Source: Parendozoicomonas verongulae
GTDB lineage: Bacteria; Pseudomonadota; Gammaproteobacteria; Pseudomonadales; Endozoicomonadaceae
Assembly: GCF_009711465.1 (NCBI RefSeq)
Contig: NZ_SMME01000845.1
Location: 1 to 42,546 of the forward strand
DNA: 42,546 bases
Direction of reading: 5' to 3'
The translations under genes were made by a program, and so were the position numbers. The notes under the pieces were generated by a model. The model was not told the origin of the DNA. It ran no database searches and saw only the letters and a program-made list of their open reading frames with translations. Of the stretch, positions 8,140-17,567 are shown piece by piece. The stretch's first letter is position 1, and every line of letters begins with the position of its first letter.

Positions 8140-10518
8140 TTACTTACGCAGCTTCTTTGCGTTAGCAAACAAGTCCGCGAAGGTGGCACCCTGGGCAGGT
8201 TTATTGCTGCCTTGACCACCGCGAGGCTTCTGGCCCCCACGTGGAGCCTGACGACGGTTGTCGTTACCTCCATTGTTGCGGTTAGGACGACGTTCGCCAC
8301 GTTGGTTCTGGCCACCTGCAGATTTTGCATCACCAGCCTGAGCGTGGGCATCGTCAGACATACGCATAGTCAGTGCAATTCGACGACGTTCAACGTCCAC
8401 TTCCAGAACCTTCACACGTACAACATCACCGGCCTTCACAACTTCGCGAGGGTCTTTCACGAACTTGTCGGACAGTGCGGAGATGTGAACCAGACCGTCC
8501 TGATGTACGCCGATATCTACAAAGGCACCGAAGTTAGTCACGTTGCTGATCACACCTTCCAGCTCCATGTTGAGCTTCAGGTCTTTGATGTCTTCAACAC
8601 CTTCCTGGAACTTGGCCGTTTTGAACTCAGGGCGAGGGTCACGGCCGGGCTTGTCCAGTTCTTTGATGATGTCGGTTACGGTCGGCAGGCCAAATTTTTC
8701 ATCAGTGAACTCAGCGGCTTTTACGCCACGGAGGAACATTGTGTCGCCAATCAAACCACGCACATCACGCTCAAAACGAGCCGCAATGTTTTGCACAACC
8801 GGGTAGGCCTCTGGGTGAACTGCAGAACGATCCAGCGGGTTGTCGCCATTCATAATACGAAGGAAGCCCGCACACTGTTCAAAGGTCTTCTCTCCAAGGC
8901 GGGAGACTTTTTTCAGAGTGTTACGGTTATCGAACGCACCGTTCTCATCACGGTAGTTCACAATGTTCTGGGCGATGGTAGCGTTAAGGCCGGATACACG
9001 GGTCAGCAGAGCACTGGAGGCTGTGTTCACATCGACACCGACGGCGTTTACACAGTCTTCCACCACGCTCTCCAGGCTGCGTGCCAGGTGAGTCTGACTT
9101 ACGTCGTGCTGGTACTGACCAACCCCGATAGCCTTGGGATCAATCTTCACCAGTTCCGCCAGTGGGTCTTGCAGGCGACGGGCGATAGAGGCCGCACCAC
9201 GGAAGGATACATCCAGATCAGGGAATTCTTTCGCAGCCAGCTCAGACGCGGAGTACACGGAAGCACCAGCCTCACTCACCACAACCTTGGACAGGTTCAG
9301 CTTAGGGAACTGCTTGATAACTTCTGCTGCAAAACGATCAGTTTCACGGGACGCAGTACCGTTGCCGATAGCGATCAACTCCACACCATGCTTGAGAACC
9401 AGCTTGGCGATAGTGCCCAGAGATTCCGTCCACTTATTGTGAGGAACATGGGGGAAAACAGTGGTGTGATCCACCAGTTTGCCGGTCGCGTCGGTCACAG
9501 CAACCTTTACGCCGGTACGCAGGCCGGGGTCGAGGCCCAGAGTGGCGCGTGGGCCGGCAGGTGCAGCCAGCAGCAGGTCGCTCAGGTTTTTGGAGAAGAC
9601 CTTGATGGCTTCCTCTTCTGCGGCATCACGAATGCGACCCATCAGTTCGGTTTCCAGATGGGGCAGCAGCTTCACGCGCCATGTCCAGCGAACGGTGTCT
9701 TTCAGCCACTTGTCTGCTGCACGACTCTGGTCTTCCAGATTCCAGTGTTCGGCAATCATCAGCTCACAAGGGTGAGTGACTGTACGGTCTTCTGCACCCG
9801 TGATAACCACTGAGGCCTGCAGCAGGCCTGAGTTGCGACCACGGAAAATAGCCAGTGCACGGTGAGAAGGCACTGTCTTCAGAGGCTCATCGTGCTCAAA
9901 GTAGTCACGGAACTTGGCCGCTTCGCTCTCTTTGCCTGCTATCACGCGGCTGGACATCTGGCCTTCTTCCCACAGGAAGTTACGGAGACGGCCCAGCAGG
10001 TCAGCGTCTTCGCTAAAGCGTTCCATCAGAATGTACTTGGCACCATCCAGAGCGGCCTTGGTGTCCGCCACGCCCTTGTCTGCATCGATGAACCTGGCCG
10101 CTTCGGTTTCCGGTGTCAGAGTTGGATCATTGAACAGCGCGTCTGCCAGTGGTTCCAGACCAGCCTCAATGGCAATCTGGCCTTTGGTGCGGCGCTTGGG
10201 CTTGTATGGGAGATAAAGGTCTTCGAGGCGGGTTTTGGTATCGGCCTCTTTAATAGCTTTCTCCAGCTCGGGAGTCAGCTTGTCTTGTTCTTCAATGCTC
10301 TTGAGAATGGCGCCGCGGCGCTCTTCCATTTCCCGGATGTAACGCAGGCGCTCTTCCAGGTTTCGGAGCTGGGTATCATCCAGACCGTTGGTTACCTCTT
10401 TACGGTAACGGGCAATAAAGGGAACGGTGGCGCCTTCGTCGAGCAGTTGAACTGCCGCGGCAACCTGTTGTTCCTTAACGTTCAGCTCCGAAGCTATACG
10501 CTGAAAGATGCTCTCCAT
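8140..10518 (-). CDS. tex: Tex transcription accessory protein (S1 RNA-binding)
   Basis: A 792-aa cytoplasmic nucleic-acid-binding protein. In order: a helical N-terminal domain with [19 protein letters not shown] (the Tex hallmark), a YqgF-like RNase-H fold domain starting [17 protein letters not shown], helix-hairpin-helix repeats ([35 protein letters not shown]) and an S1 domain ([20 protein letters not shown]). After S1 there is a Gly-, Arg- and Asn-rich tail, [12 protein letters not shown] to KKLRK, typical of longer gammaproteobacterial Tex. Tex associates with transcription and affects expression of certain promoters. A 568-codon antisense open frame covers the gene and is a shadow of its codon bias. 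Confidence 0.95.
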   Translation of the reverse strand: MESIFQRIASELNVKEQQVAAAVQLLDEGATVPFIARYRKEVTNGLDDTQLRNLEERLRYIREMEERRGAILKSIEEQDKLTPELEKAIKEADTKTRLEDLYLPYKPKRRTKGQIAIEAGLEPLADALFNDPTLTPETEAARFIDADKGVADTKAALDGAKYILMERFSEDADLLGRLRNFLWEEGQMSSRVIAGKESEAAKFRDYFEHDEPLKTVPSHRALAIFRGRNSGLLQASVVITGAEDRTVTHPCELMIAEHWNLEDQSRAADKWLKDTVRWTWRVKLLPHLETELMGRIRDAAEEEAIKVFSKNLSDLLLAAPAGPRATLGLDPGLRTGVKVAVTDATGKLVDHTTVFPHVPHNKWTESLGTIAKLVLKHGVELIAIGNGTASRETDRFAAEVIKQFPKLNLSKVVVSEAGASVYSASELAAKEFPDLDVSFRGAASIARRLQDPLAELVKIDPKAIGVGQYQHDVSQTHLARSLESVVEDCVNAVGVDVNTASSALLTRVSGLNATIAQNIVNYRDENGAFDNRNTLKKVSRLGEKTFEQCAGFLRIMNGDNPLDRSAVHPEAYPVVQNIAARFERDVRGLIGDTMFLRGVKAAEFTDEKFGLPTVTDIIKELDKPGRDPRPEFKTAKFQEGVEDIKDLKLNMELEGVISNVTNFGAFVDIGVHQDGLVHISALSDKFVKDPREVVKAGDVVRVKVLEVDVERRRIALTMRMSDDAHAQAGDAKSAGGQNQRGERRPNRNNGGNDNRRQAPRGGQKPRGGQGSNKPAQGATFADLFANAKKLRK

Positions 10519-10651
10519 CCGGTAGTCTCTGTGCGTCTTAAAAATGCAAAGGCAGGATTATACTGATGATCTGCGCAGTTCACAGTATTGGAAGTACTTT
10601 CTCTCCTGTTCTCCGAATAACAACCCGAAGAACAAGAGACTTGCAATTGAA

Positions 10652-11527
10652 TCAGTGGCGGGTTTCGTCTGCGCCCATCAGCTTACTGATATCCGCTTCC
10701 GTAAAGGTGTAGCGTGTATTGCAGAACTGGCAATCCATATCCACCTGGCCCTGCTCTTCCAGAATTTCCTGAATATCTACCGGATCAACAGTAATCAGTG
10801 CACTGCCAGTACGTTCCCGGGAGCAGTTACAGTGGTACTTTACGGATTCGCTGTCAAACAGGCGCACGTCTTCTTCGTGGTACAGACGGTGCAGCAGTTC
10901 TTCTGTGGGTAGCTCCAGCATCTCTTCGCTTTTCAGCGTCTCTGCCAGAACAGTCAGATGTTCCCAGCGCTCAGCACGGGCCGCTGGGTCGGTTTCTTTC
11001 TGGCTTGGCAGTGCCTGCAGCAGGAAACCAGCAGCTTTGTTGCCATCGCAGGTGAGCCACAATTTGGTAGGTAGTTGTTCAGACTGCTCGAAGTAACGGC
11101 TGAAGCAAGTGGCCAGATCAGCACCGTCCAGAGGCACAATACCCTGATAACGCTTGCCTTGGGTTGGGTCAATGGTGATCACAAGCTGGCCATTTTCCAG
11201 CAGGGAGTACAGGTTTTTGTCGGAAGGCAACAGTTTTTCATCACTCCAGCGTGCCACGCCACGGAAGGTGCGCTCGTCGGTGCACTCCACCATCAGCAGG
11301 GAGATAGGGCCGGTAGAACGGGCCTGCAGAGTCATTTTGCCTTCAAACTTGAGAGTGGTGCTCAACAGAACGGCTGTGGTTGCCAGCTCACCCAAAAGAA
11401 CGCGAATGATTTCGGGGTAAGCATGTGGAGCAAAAGCTTCCTGCAGGCTTGCATCCAGTTGCACGCGCTCACCGCGCATATCAGTACTATCGAAAATAAA
11501 GCGTTGGGTGGAATCGGTCAGCATCAT
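10652..11527 (-). CDS. hslO: Redox-regulated chaperone Hsp33 (HslO)
   Basis: A 291-aa cytoplasmic holdase switched on by oxidation. The C terminus carries the zinc and redox cysteines in the two expected motifs, YHCNCSRER and DMDCQFCN (CxC and CxxC). The N-terminal domain has DMRGERVQLD, and the core has GERYQG-type GKRYQGIVPLDG and EQLPTKLWL. The frame is open to an ATG at 11599, but family length and alignment point to ATG 11527 (MMLTDSTQRFIFDS). Its ribosome binding site is weak. In enterobacteria hslO lies next to hslR and yrfG; here about 3.5 kb separate them, filled with two hydrolases and azlCD. Confidence 0.94.
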   Translation of the reverse strand: MMLTDSTQRFIFDSTDMRGERVQLDASLQEAFAPHAYPEIIRVLLGELATTAVLLSTTLKFEGKMTLQARSTGPISLLMVECTDERTFRGVARWSDEKLLPSDKNLYSLLENGQLVITIDPTQGKRYQGIVPLDGADLATCFSRYFEQSEQLPTKLWLTCDGNKAAGFLLQALPSQKETDPAARAERWEHLTVLAETLKSEEMLELPTEELLHRLYHEEDVRLFDSESVKYHCNCSRERTGSALITVDPVDIQEILEEQGQVDMDCQFCNTRYTFTEADISKLMGADETRH

Positions 11528-11663
11528 AAAAGGGGCGATACCTGTTAGCAAAATGTGTAAACGGCCTATTATACCGTCTGATCCCACAATTTCGGCCATC
11601 GTTTTATGGCAGGTTTGGCGGTATTTTTAACGATAACAGCACAAGAAACGAAGGGTATAGGCC

Positions 11664-12647
11664 ATGCTGAAGGTATTGCGGTCAGGAATGATGAGGGCAC
11701 ATCTGCTCATTGTTATGGGATTCCTAACAACCTTTTTAGCGGGCTGCCAGAGAGTGCAGGACGACATTTATACCTCAGCTATGGCCTTTGAGCGTGCCCG
11801 TGCCAATCTGGAGCTGACTCATGTCTCAGCCGGAGATATCGACTTCGCCCTGCTGACTGGTGGCAACCCGAACGGTGAAACCATTCTGATGGTGCACGGC
11901 TTTGGCGCGGATAAAGATAGCTGGGTGCGTCTGGCCATAGAGTTGAAAGATACCTACCACCTTATTGCAGTTGACTTGGCAGGCCATGGCGAGAGTAGCC
12001 TGTATAAAAATAACAAAGGCGAGGAGCTGGGTTTTCTGATCACATCCCAGGCCGCTCGCCTGAATGCACTTCTTGATAAATTGAAGATTAAAAAGGTACA
12101 CCTTATGGGCAACTCCATGGGGGGAGCAATAGGCCTGGCTTTCGCGGCGCTGTATCCACAGCGTTTGCAGTCGCTGGTGTTGCTGGATAATGCCGGTATT
12201 GAATCACCCCGGGAGAGTGAGTTCTTTAAGCTATTAGATAAAGGAGAAAACCCGCTGATTGCCCGCAAACCCGGTGATTACTTCGAGTTGCTGGACTTTG
12301 TTATGAGCGAGAAGCCCTTTATTCCGTGGCCTGTCTCTGCGGTTATGGAACGTAAGGCCATTGCCCGTGTGGATCTGAATGACAAAGTGTTTGCTGATTT
12401 AATGAAGTCTCAGGCAGAGATGGGAGAGGCCGACTTTGTGAATTCTATGCTAACCACCATCAAGACCCCTTCGCTGATTATCTGGGGCGAAGAAGATCGC
12501 GTGCTGGATGTGTCCTGCGTGAAGGTCATGGAAACTTACATGCCGAATGCCAAATCTGTCATTCTTCCCGGTATCGGCCATGTACCTATGGTTGAAGCGC
12601 CGGAACAGGTGAGTGTTGCGTTTCGTAATTTTGTAGCCAATTTGTAA
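11664..12647 (+). CDS. Alpha/beta hydrolase (lipase/esterase) with lipoprotein signal
   Basis: A 327-aa protein. The N terminus is a lipoprotein signal: hydrophobic LLIVMGFLTTF followed by the lipobox LAGC, so it should be lipid-anchored in the envelope. The hydrolase part has the oxyanion block MVHGFGADKDSW, nucleophile elbow GNSMGG (Ser), and a late acid/His pair in WGEEDRVLD and GIGHVPMVEAPE. This pattern fits family V bacterial lipases and esterases; substrate is unknown. Start ATG 11664 has GAAGGG 8 bases upstream. A related hydrolase follows 78 bases later on the same strand. Confidence 0.85.
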   Translation: MLKVLRSGMMRAHLLIVMGFLTTFLAGCQRVQDDIYTSAMAFERARANLELTHVSAGDIDFALLTGGNPNGETILMVHGFGADKDSWVRLAIELKDTYHLIAVDLAGHGESSLYKNNKGEELGFLITSQAARLNALLDKLKIKKVHLMGNSMGGAIGLAFAALYPQRLQSLVLLDNAGIESPRESEFFKLLDKGENPLIARKPGDYFELLDFVMSEKPFIPWPVSAVMERKAIARVDLNDKVFADLMKSQAEMGEADFVNSMLTTIKTPSLIIWGEEDRVLDVSCVKVMETYMPNAKSVILPGIGHVPMVEAPEQVSVAFRNFVANL

Positions 12648-12725
12648 CAGGTACGTTTCTGCTTATTCCATGAACTACACTGGGCTGCCTACTTTTTCTG
12701 CTTTTGTGCATGAAAGGAATAGCCC

Positions 12726-13682
12726 ATGTTACCAGCGCTGGCATTTTATCTTTGGAGCCAGCTTCAGCAAGTGCCCGTTGAAGTTGCTCATTCCGCATAT
12801 TCTGCCGCTCAAACTGCAGCTGCCTGGTATTACGGTTTTCATAGCCGTGAAGTGACAGCCGACCATTGCACCACTCGTTATCTTGAAAAAGGCCATGGGT
12901 CAACACTGTTATTGATTCATGGTGCTGCTGCCAGCAAGGAAGTCTGGTTGCCGGTAATTCCTTATCTCGCCAAGCACTATCACCTGATCATTCCGGATCT
13001 GCCTGGCCATGGACAAAGCTGCCGAGATATGGAACGGGACTTTTCCATGCAGGGTTACAGCCGCTGGCTGAAGGCCTTTCTGGACAGATTAAGTGTCGGG
13101 CGGGTACATATAGCCGGACACTCCGCTGGTGGGTCAGTTGCAGCCTGGTTTACTGCTGAGCAAACCGGACACGTGGGCAGTTTGACTTTGATAGCCCCGG
13201 CAGGAATCGAAGACGTGCCAGCAGATTACAGCAGTATGACGCCTTTTATGCTCGAACTGGTGCAAACGGGACGTAACCGTTTTCGTATCAATCGTGCGGG
13301 TGACTTTTATGAGCAGGTTGTTAAACCCAATTTTTATAATCCACCCTGGGCTCCTTGGGGAGGTTACCGTTTTCTGGCCTGGGAACACATGCGTAATGCT
13401 GAGCAGCTGGAGAAAGTGACTGAAGGGTTGCTGACAACCCGTGAAGATATTCAGAGTGGAAAGAAAAATTTGGAACAACTGGCGTCTGATATTGATGCTC
13501 CCATGCAGGTTATTTGGGGAGAGAAAGATCAGATCACGCATATTCGTGGGGCAGATGTTGCGGAGAACATGCGATCGGACATTAAGGTTTACCGTTTATC
13601 CGATGCCGGCCATGCTCTGACGATAGAAGCACCGCAACAGCTTGCGGAGTATGTAGAGAAACTGGTGAAAGAGTCAGAGTAG
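12726..13682 (+). CDS. Alpha/beta hydrolase
   Basis: A 318-aa alpha/beta hydrolase with LLIHGAAASKEVW, DLPGHGQS, nucleophile elbow GHSAGGS, WGEKDQITHI and the catalytic His in SDAGHALTIEAP. It is related in layout to the lipoprotein hydrolase just upstream (same HG, elbow and WGE-D blocks) and probably arose by old duplication. Its N terminus (MLPALAFYLWSQL) is mildly hydrophobic but has no lipobox, so it is cytoplasmic or weakly membrane-bound. AAGGA lies 7-8 bases before ATG 12726. It ends overlapping convergent azlD by 9 bases. Confidence 0.85.
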   Translation: MLPALAFYLWSQLQQVPVEVAHSAYSAAQTAAAWYYGFHSREVTADHCTTRYLEKGHGSTLLLIHGAAASKEVWLPVIPYLAKHYHLIIPDLPGHGQSCRDMERDFSMQGYSRWLKAFLDRLSVGRVHIAGHSAGGSVAAWFTAEQTGHVGSLTLIAPAGIEDVPADYSSMTPFMLELVQTGRNRFRINRAGDFYEQVVKPNFYNPPWAPWGGYRFLAWEHMRNAEQLEKVTEGLLTTREDIQSGKKNLEQLASDIDAPMQVIWGEKDQITHIRGADVAENMRSDIKVYRLSDAGHALTIEAPQQLAEYVEKLVKESE

Positions 13683-14006
13683 GGGTTCGATAGACTGCAA
13701 CAACCAGAGCGATCCCATACCCGCAGCAAAGGTGATCATTACGTTTTTGGTTCTCCAGGCCACCAGAATGGAGATCAGTGCCGCCAGTACGCGAGGATTC
13801 AACAGAACGTTTCCAGAATGAAGGCTTGGCACAACCACACCGGGAATAATCAACGCCCCCAAAACCCCAGGAGGCACAAAGCGCAGAACCCGAACCCACT
13901 CCTTTGGCAGTGCTTTACGATCGGATAGCCAGAAGAAAGAATAACGAGCCAGAAATGTGCCTAGCCCGCCTGCAAAAATAACGAGCCACATAGTCGCCGT
14001 ACTCAT
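13674..14006 (-). CDS. azlD: AzlD family branched-chain amino acid transport protein
   Basis: A 110-aa protein with about four membrane segments and the AzlD signature RFVPPGVLGALIIPGV. AzlD is the small subunit of the AzlCD exporter for branched-chain amino acids and analogues. Its ATG overlaps the azlC stop codon (ATGA), the usual coupling for this pair. Confidence 0.9.
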   Translation of the reverse strand: MSTATMWLVIFAGGLGTFLARYSFFWLSDRKALPKEWVRVLRFVPPGVLGALIIPGVVVPSLHSGNVLLNPRVLAALISILVAWRTKNVMITFAAGMGSLWLLQSIEPLL

Positions 14007-14716
14007 GTCAGTGCTCCTTTTTTCTTACCGAAGCTTCTCTCTGCAAGATAACCACAGGTGATGCCGACGATAGAACCAAAAACCAATCCCAGATTAAAAG
14101 GCAAATTGTGCAAAGCTAAACCCAGAGAGCCGCCCACAACCGCAGCAATCACCGCAGGGAAATCCCGAAGTCCCGGAATCATAATGGCGATAAAACAGAG
14201 CCAAACCCCAAAATCCAAAGACCAGGACGCAGGGATCACCGAACCAAACACAATGCCAAGGCCAGTAGCGATTTGCCATACCAGCCAAGGTACAACGGAG
14301 CTGCCCAGATAAAACGCGGCGCGATTCTCACGGGTAACCTGATTTTGATCAAACATACCCACGCAGATAGCAAACGACTGATCTGTCATTACATAAGCCT
14401 GCAAAGGCTTGGGGATAGTGGACGCTGGCAGTTTTGTAGAGAGGGACGCGCTGTACATGACAAAGCGCAGGTTAATAATCCAGATGGTGAGAATAATCAC
14501 CAGTGGTTCAGCATGTTGGCCAATCAACTGTGCGGCTGCAATCTGTGAGGCGCCAGCAAAAACAAACACTGAATAAAGCTGCGCCATAAGTGGGTTCATG
14601 CCAGCATCAATGGCTGACATCCCTGCAATCATGGCGAAAGGAATCAGTCCCGGAATAATGGGAAGCATGGTCAGCGCTCCCGAGCGGAACGCCGAACGAA
14701 AAGTGGAGGCTGTCAC
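14003..14716 (-). CDS. azlC: AzlC family branched-chain amino acid exporter, large subunit
   Basis: A 237-aa inner-membrane protein of the AzlC/YgaZ family, with LPIIPGLIPFAMIAGMSAID, FVFAGASQIAAAQLIG and NLRFVMYSASLS, the blocks that define the family. It should export Val, Leu, Ile or analogues together with AzlD. The start is GTG at 14716, with CAGGA 5-6 bases upstream. It is first in the two-gene unit. Confidence 0.92.
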   Translation of the reverse strand: MTASTFRSAFRSGALTMLPIIPGLIPFAMIAGMSAIDAGMNPLMAQLYSVFVFAGASQIAAAQLIGQHAEPLVIILTIWIINLRFVMYSASLSTKLPASTIPKPLQAYVMTDQSFAICVGMFDQNQVTRENRAAFYLGSSVVPWLVWQIATGLGIVFGSVIPASWSLDFGVWLCFIAIMIPGLRDFPAVIAAVVGGSLGLALHNLPFNLGLVFGSIVGITCGYLAERSFGKKKGALT

Positions 14717-15023
14717 AAAAATCCTGAGGTGTAAAAAGTAACCAAAGTGGTTGTAACAGGTTAAAGGAGAGCGGGTGAAAAGTCTTCAACCCGCTCCGCA
14801 TATTCAGATAGTATTTACCACTGAGTGTCTTTCAGAAGTCCCATCAGAAAACGCTGTTCGGGGGGCGCTCCCGTGCAGGCGGGGATCCACTGTCCGTGGT
14901 GGATTCCCACCTTCGTGGGAATGACGGTTTCGAGAGTATCGAAATAGGGACGTTATTTTCAGACAGTTCCTAAGAGTGCGGAAAACTGGCAGCAGTCATC
15001 ATGGGTTTGGGGACTTATGTGGC
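14717..15023. other. Gene-free gap between azlC and hslR
   Basis: No credible gene is seen in these 307 bases. The centre holds a REP-like inverted pair (14862-14928). The left part must contain the azlC promoter; the right part should contain the end of the hslR transcript. I see no strong terminator other than the repeat itself. Confidence 0.6.
14862..14928. repeat. REP-like inverted pair of palindromic units
   Basis: The right unit reads GTGGATTCCCACC, TTC, GTGGGAATGACGG from 14899 and contains the hairpin ATTCCCAC/GTGGGAAT (14903-14922). The left unit is the same element on the other strand: read downward from 14890 it is GTGGATCCCCGCC, TGC, ACGGGAGCGCCC. About 19 of 28 positions agree. 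The two units point away from each other across 8 bases. This GGATTCCCxCC..GGGAATGAC type of palindrome is scattered between genes in many proteobacteria. Confidence 0.7.
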
Positions 15024-15470
15024 CTAAGCTTCAAAGTCCTGCTGACGTAGCTTATCAATATCCCGGCGCTGCTTTTTGTCTGGGCGATGCTCCGAAAATG
15101 GGTGAGAACCACGCAGAGCTCTGCGATTGGCGGCCGCCTCTTCCCGTTTGTTGATGCTGGCCTGAGTTTCTGTGTAGAGCTTTTGAGCCTCCGGCGCGCC
15201 ACGGCGGGAGTCGGACAGCTCCTTGATCACAATGGTTTTTTCATCAAAGCCCTGTCGGAGCACCAGCATATCCCCCACTCGGGCATCTTTGCTGGGCTTG
15301 GCACGCTGGCCGTTGACGTGAACTTTGCCGCCTTCAATGGCATCTCTGGAAATAGCGCGGGTTTTGTAGAATCGCGCTGCCCACAACCATTTATCGAGAC
15401 GCACTTTGCTTTGACTCTGAATTGTACTTTCTGGTTCCGCTTTTTGCTTTCGCTTACTCATGTACCGCAA
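15024..15470 (-). CDS. hslR: Ribosome-associated heat shock protein Hsp15 (HslR)
   Basis: A 148-aa basic protein with an S4-type RNA-binding domain: VRLDKWLWAARFYKTRA, then GGKVHVNGQRAKPSKDARVGD. Hsp15 binds free 50S subunits carrying a nascent chain and helps rescue them. The C-terminal part is highly charged (RRALRGSHPFSEHRPDKKQRRD), as in the family. The start may be TTG 15470, 1 base after the yrfG stop, or ATG 15461; both lack a strong ribosome binding site, which suggests translation coupled to yrfG. Confidence 0.93.
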   Translation of the reverse strand: MRYMSKRKQKAEPESTIQSQSKVRLDKWLWAARFYKTRAISRDAIEGGKVHVNGQRAKPSKDARVGDMLVLRQGFDEKTIVIKELSDSRRGAPEAQKLYTETQASINKREEAAANRRALRGSHPFSEHRPDKKQRRDIDKLRQQDFEA

Positions 15471-15471
15471 C

Positions 15472-16128
15472 TTACTCTATGGGAAGAAGATCCTGGAAGT
15501 TATCTATAGCCTGAAATTCCCCGGTATCGATTTTGGGTAACGACAAGTCCGGTTGGGAGATGGCTAAAAGGTGTTTAATGCCATAAGTGCGGGCGGAACG
15601 AAGAACTTCAAGGTTATCATCGATAAACAGGGTACGTTCCGGATTAAAGGGGTGCTCTTGGGAGAGTCTTTCCCAGAAAGCCTGCTCCTCTTTAGGGTGG
15701 CCGAAATCATGGGCAGTGTGCAGCTCATCAAAATACTGGGCAAAAGGGAGAAACTCCATTTTCAGGTTCATGCCATCCCGATTGGAGTTTGTCGCAAGCA
15801 CTACAGCTTTGTCGGAAGCATGGAGGGCCTGGAGGAGTTCTTCGGTGTGTGGGCGGAACTGAATTTTATGGGTGATATCCCGCTTCATTGCAAGGATGTC
15901 CATACCCAGCTCTTGAGTCCAGTAGTTAAAGCAGTACCACTCCAGTGTTCCTGCGACCTCTTTCAGTTTGGGAGCAAATTTTTTCCACCCCTCTTCCATA
16001 GCGACGCCCTCTTTTTCTGCGTACCGCTCGGGCACAAGGGTTTTCCAAAAATAGGTGTCGAAATGGAGGTCAAGAAGAGTGCCATCCATATCAAACAGGA
16101 CAGTGTCGATATCATTCCAGTTCAGCAT
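15472..16128 (-). CDS. yrfG: HAD-family GMP/IMP nucleotidase YrfG
   Basis: A 218-aa cytoplasmic HAD hydrolase. Motif I is DTVLFDMDGTLLDLHFD, motif II is VLATNS, the motif III Lys is in FGHPKEE, and motif IV is LFIDDNLEVLRSA; all catalytic positions are present. E. coli YrfG dephosphorylates GMP and IMP. Coupling to hslR on the same strand repeats the enterobacterial order. It lies 55 bases downstream of the ankyrin gene. Confidence 0.92.
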   Translation of the reverse strand: MLNWNDIDTVLFDMDGTLLDLHFDTYFWKTLVPERYAEKEGVAMEEGWKKFAPKLKEVAGTLEWYCFNYWTQELGMDILAMKRDITHKIQFRPHTEELLQALHASDKAVVLATNSNRDGMNLKMEFLPFAQYFDELHTAHDFGHPKEEQAFWERLSQEHPFNPERTLFIDDNLEVLRSARTYGIKHLLAISQPDLSLPKIDTGEFQAIDNFQDLLPIE

Positions 16129-16183
16129 GGCCGTCAGCCTGTAGTGGTTATAACCCGATCATACAACAGACCAGGTTTTTACA

Positions 16184-17434
16184 TCATCGTGTCAGGGCTT
16201 TTTTTATTCGCTCGTAGTGGGGAGAGTCGCTATACCATTGTTCCAAAACGTCCATGGGCGTCAGGCCACTGTTGTTGGTGATATTGAGGCTTTCCGCAGC
16301 TCCGTATTCAAAAAGCAGAGAGAACATTTCATCGGGGGCTTCCCACATCACTGCAATGTGAAGGGGCGTATGCCCCTGGCTGTAATACACAGGCAGCGAG
16401 GGGGTTTTGGTGTTAATGGTTTCACTGGATGTGGACAGCACCATACGCAGAGCCTCCACATTCAGACTCTTTATGGCAGCAGTTATGAGGTCGTTACCGG
16501 TTCTGTCCCGGCGTTTCACCTGATAGGTGGCCGAGGCTTTGGGAATGTTTTCCAGAATATACTGCAGTGCACCGGTCATGCCATTGAAGGTGGTGAAGTG
16601 AGCCAGCGGCATGCCATGAACATTGAAATTGATGATATCTGTCGTGCCAATATCGCCGCTTTTCATGGCCACTGTCAGGGCATCACTCATTACGCCAATC
16701 ATATAAATATCAATGGGCTGGCCCGGAGAGGTGAGTAGCACAGGTTTATTGGGAGGCAGCATGGCTTCGGGAGATTCTAATCGGTCAATAAAGTACTTCA
16801 GCCGTGCCTGCTCTTTCCATGATGGGTCTGTGTGTTCTTCTTTGAGATAGGCGATGAGTTGGTCTCGCTGCTCTTCGTTCTGCAAACGTGCGCCATTCTC
16901 CCAGGCCAACTCAAAACCGGAGAGCGGCCAGCTGAAATTCATCATATCCCCAAAGGTGTTACGCTTGCCCTGCCCCTGCAGCCAGTTGGGGTTGGCACCA
17001 TTGTCGAGAGCAAACTTCACCATGTAAGGAAGCTGGTTAGCTACCGACATACGCAGCATGGTGGCGTTGTCTTTATCGCCTCGGTTAATGTCGGCTCCCT
17101 TTCTCAACCCCCAGGCTGCAAGTTTCTTAAAACCGGCAAAGGCGGAAAAGGAGAGCAGGTGACGGCCACGGTGAGCCGTTTCTCCGGAAATCGGTGCATT
17201 CAGCAGCCTCACAGCCCGGGGAATATTGCCGGTGTCCATAATCTGCTGGTACTGGTCTTGCCAGGCTTTGAGAATTGTTTCCTCAACCCGCTTGTTGGCG
17301 AAGAAGGTCTCCGAGTTTCTCAGGTCGGGGATAATCTGCTGATCTAAAGTGTTATCGTCCGCGAATCCAGCTGTGACGCAGAGAGAGGTAGCCGTCAACA
17401 AAACCATAACAAGAGAATTGAGCTGTTTGACCAT
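16184..17434 (-). CDS. Exported ankyrin-repeat protein
   Basis: A 416-aa protein with a clear Sec signal peptide, LVMVLLTATSLCVTAGFA then DDN, so it is periplasmic or secreted. Ankyrin-type units follow: near residues 95-155 (GLRKGADINRGDKDNATMLR, FALDNGANPNW) and near the C terminus (GHTPLHIAVMWEAPDEMF, NNSGLTPMDVL). The middle is less regular. Ankyrin repeats bind other proteins; the partner is unknown. It lies between yrfG and the divergent nudE, two genes that are near neighbours in enterobacteria, so it may be an insertion into an older cluster. GAGG lies 11 bases before ATG 17434. Confidence 0.8.
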   Translation of the reverse strand: MVKQLNSLVMVLLTATSLCVTAGFADDNTLDQQIIPDLRNSETFFANKRVEETILKAWQDQYQQIMDTGNIPRAVRLLNAPISGETAHRGRHLLSFSAFAGFKKLAAWGLRKGADINRGDKDNATMLRMSVANQLPYMVKFALDNGANPNWLQGQGKRNTFGDMMNFSWPLSGFELAWENGARLQNEEQRDQLIAYLKEEHTDPSWKEQARLKYFIDRLESPEAMLPPNKPVLLTSPGQPIDIYMIGVMSDALTVAMKSGDIGTTDIINFNVHGMPLAHFTTFNGMTGALQYILENIPKASATYQVKRRDRTGNDLITAAIKSLNVEALRMVLSTSSETINTKTPSLPVYYSQGHTPLHIAVMWEAPDEMFSLLFEYGAAESLNITNNSGLTPMDVLEQWYSDSPHYERIKKALTR

Positions 17435-17567
17435 TATTGAAATGACCTCGCAGAAAAGTATGTAGTGTGTGTCGGCGGGTAAGCTTGCCTCCCTTAGGTT
17501 TAGAGATGAAGCAGGGGCGCGTATACTTGCTTCACGTTCTACAGACAGTGCCCGGAATCAATAACCT

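Noticed and set aside
7866..8351. N-terminal extension of gshA to 8351 (690 aa)
   Set aside because: It would overlap tex, shows no similarity to GshA, and the TTG at 7865 has a ribosome binding site and gives the family length.
8107..9813. 568-codon plus-strand open frame opposite tex
   Set aside because: It is antisense to a clearly conserved gene, and its composition is what codon bias of tex gives on the other strand.
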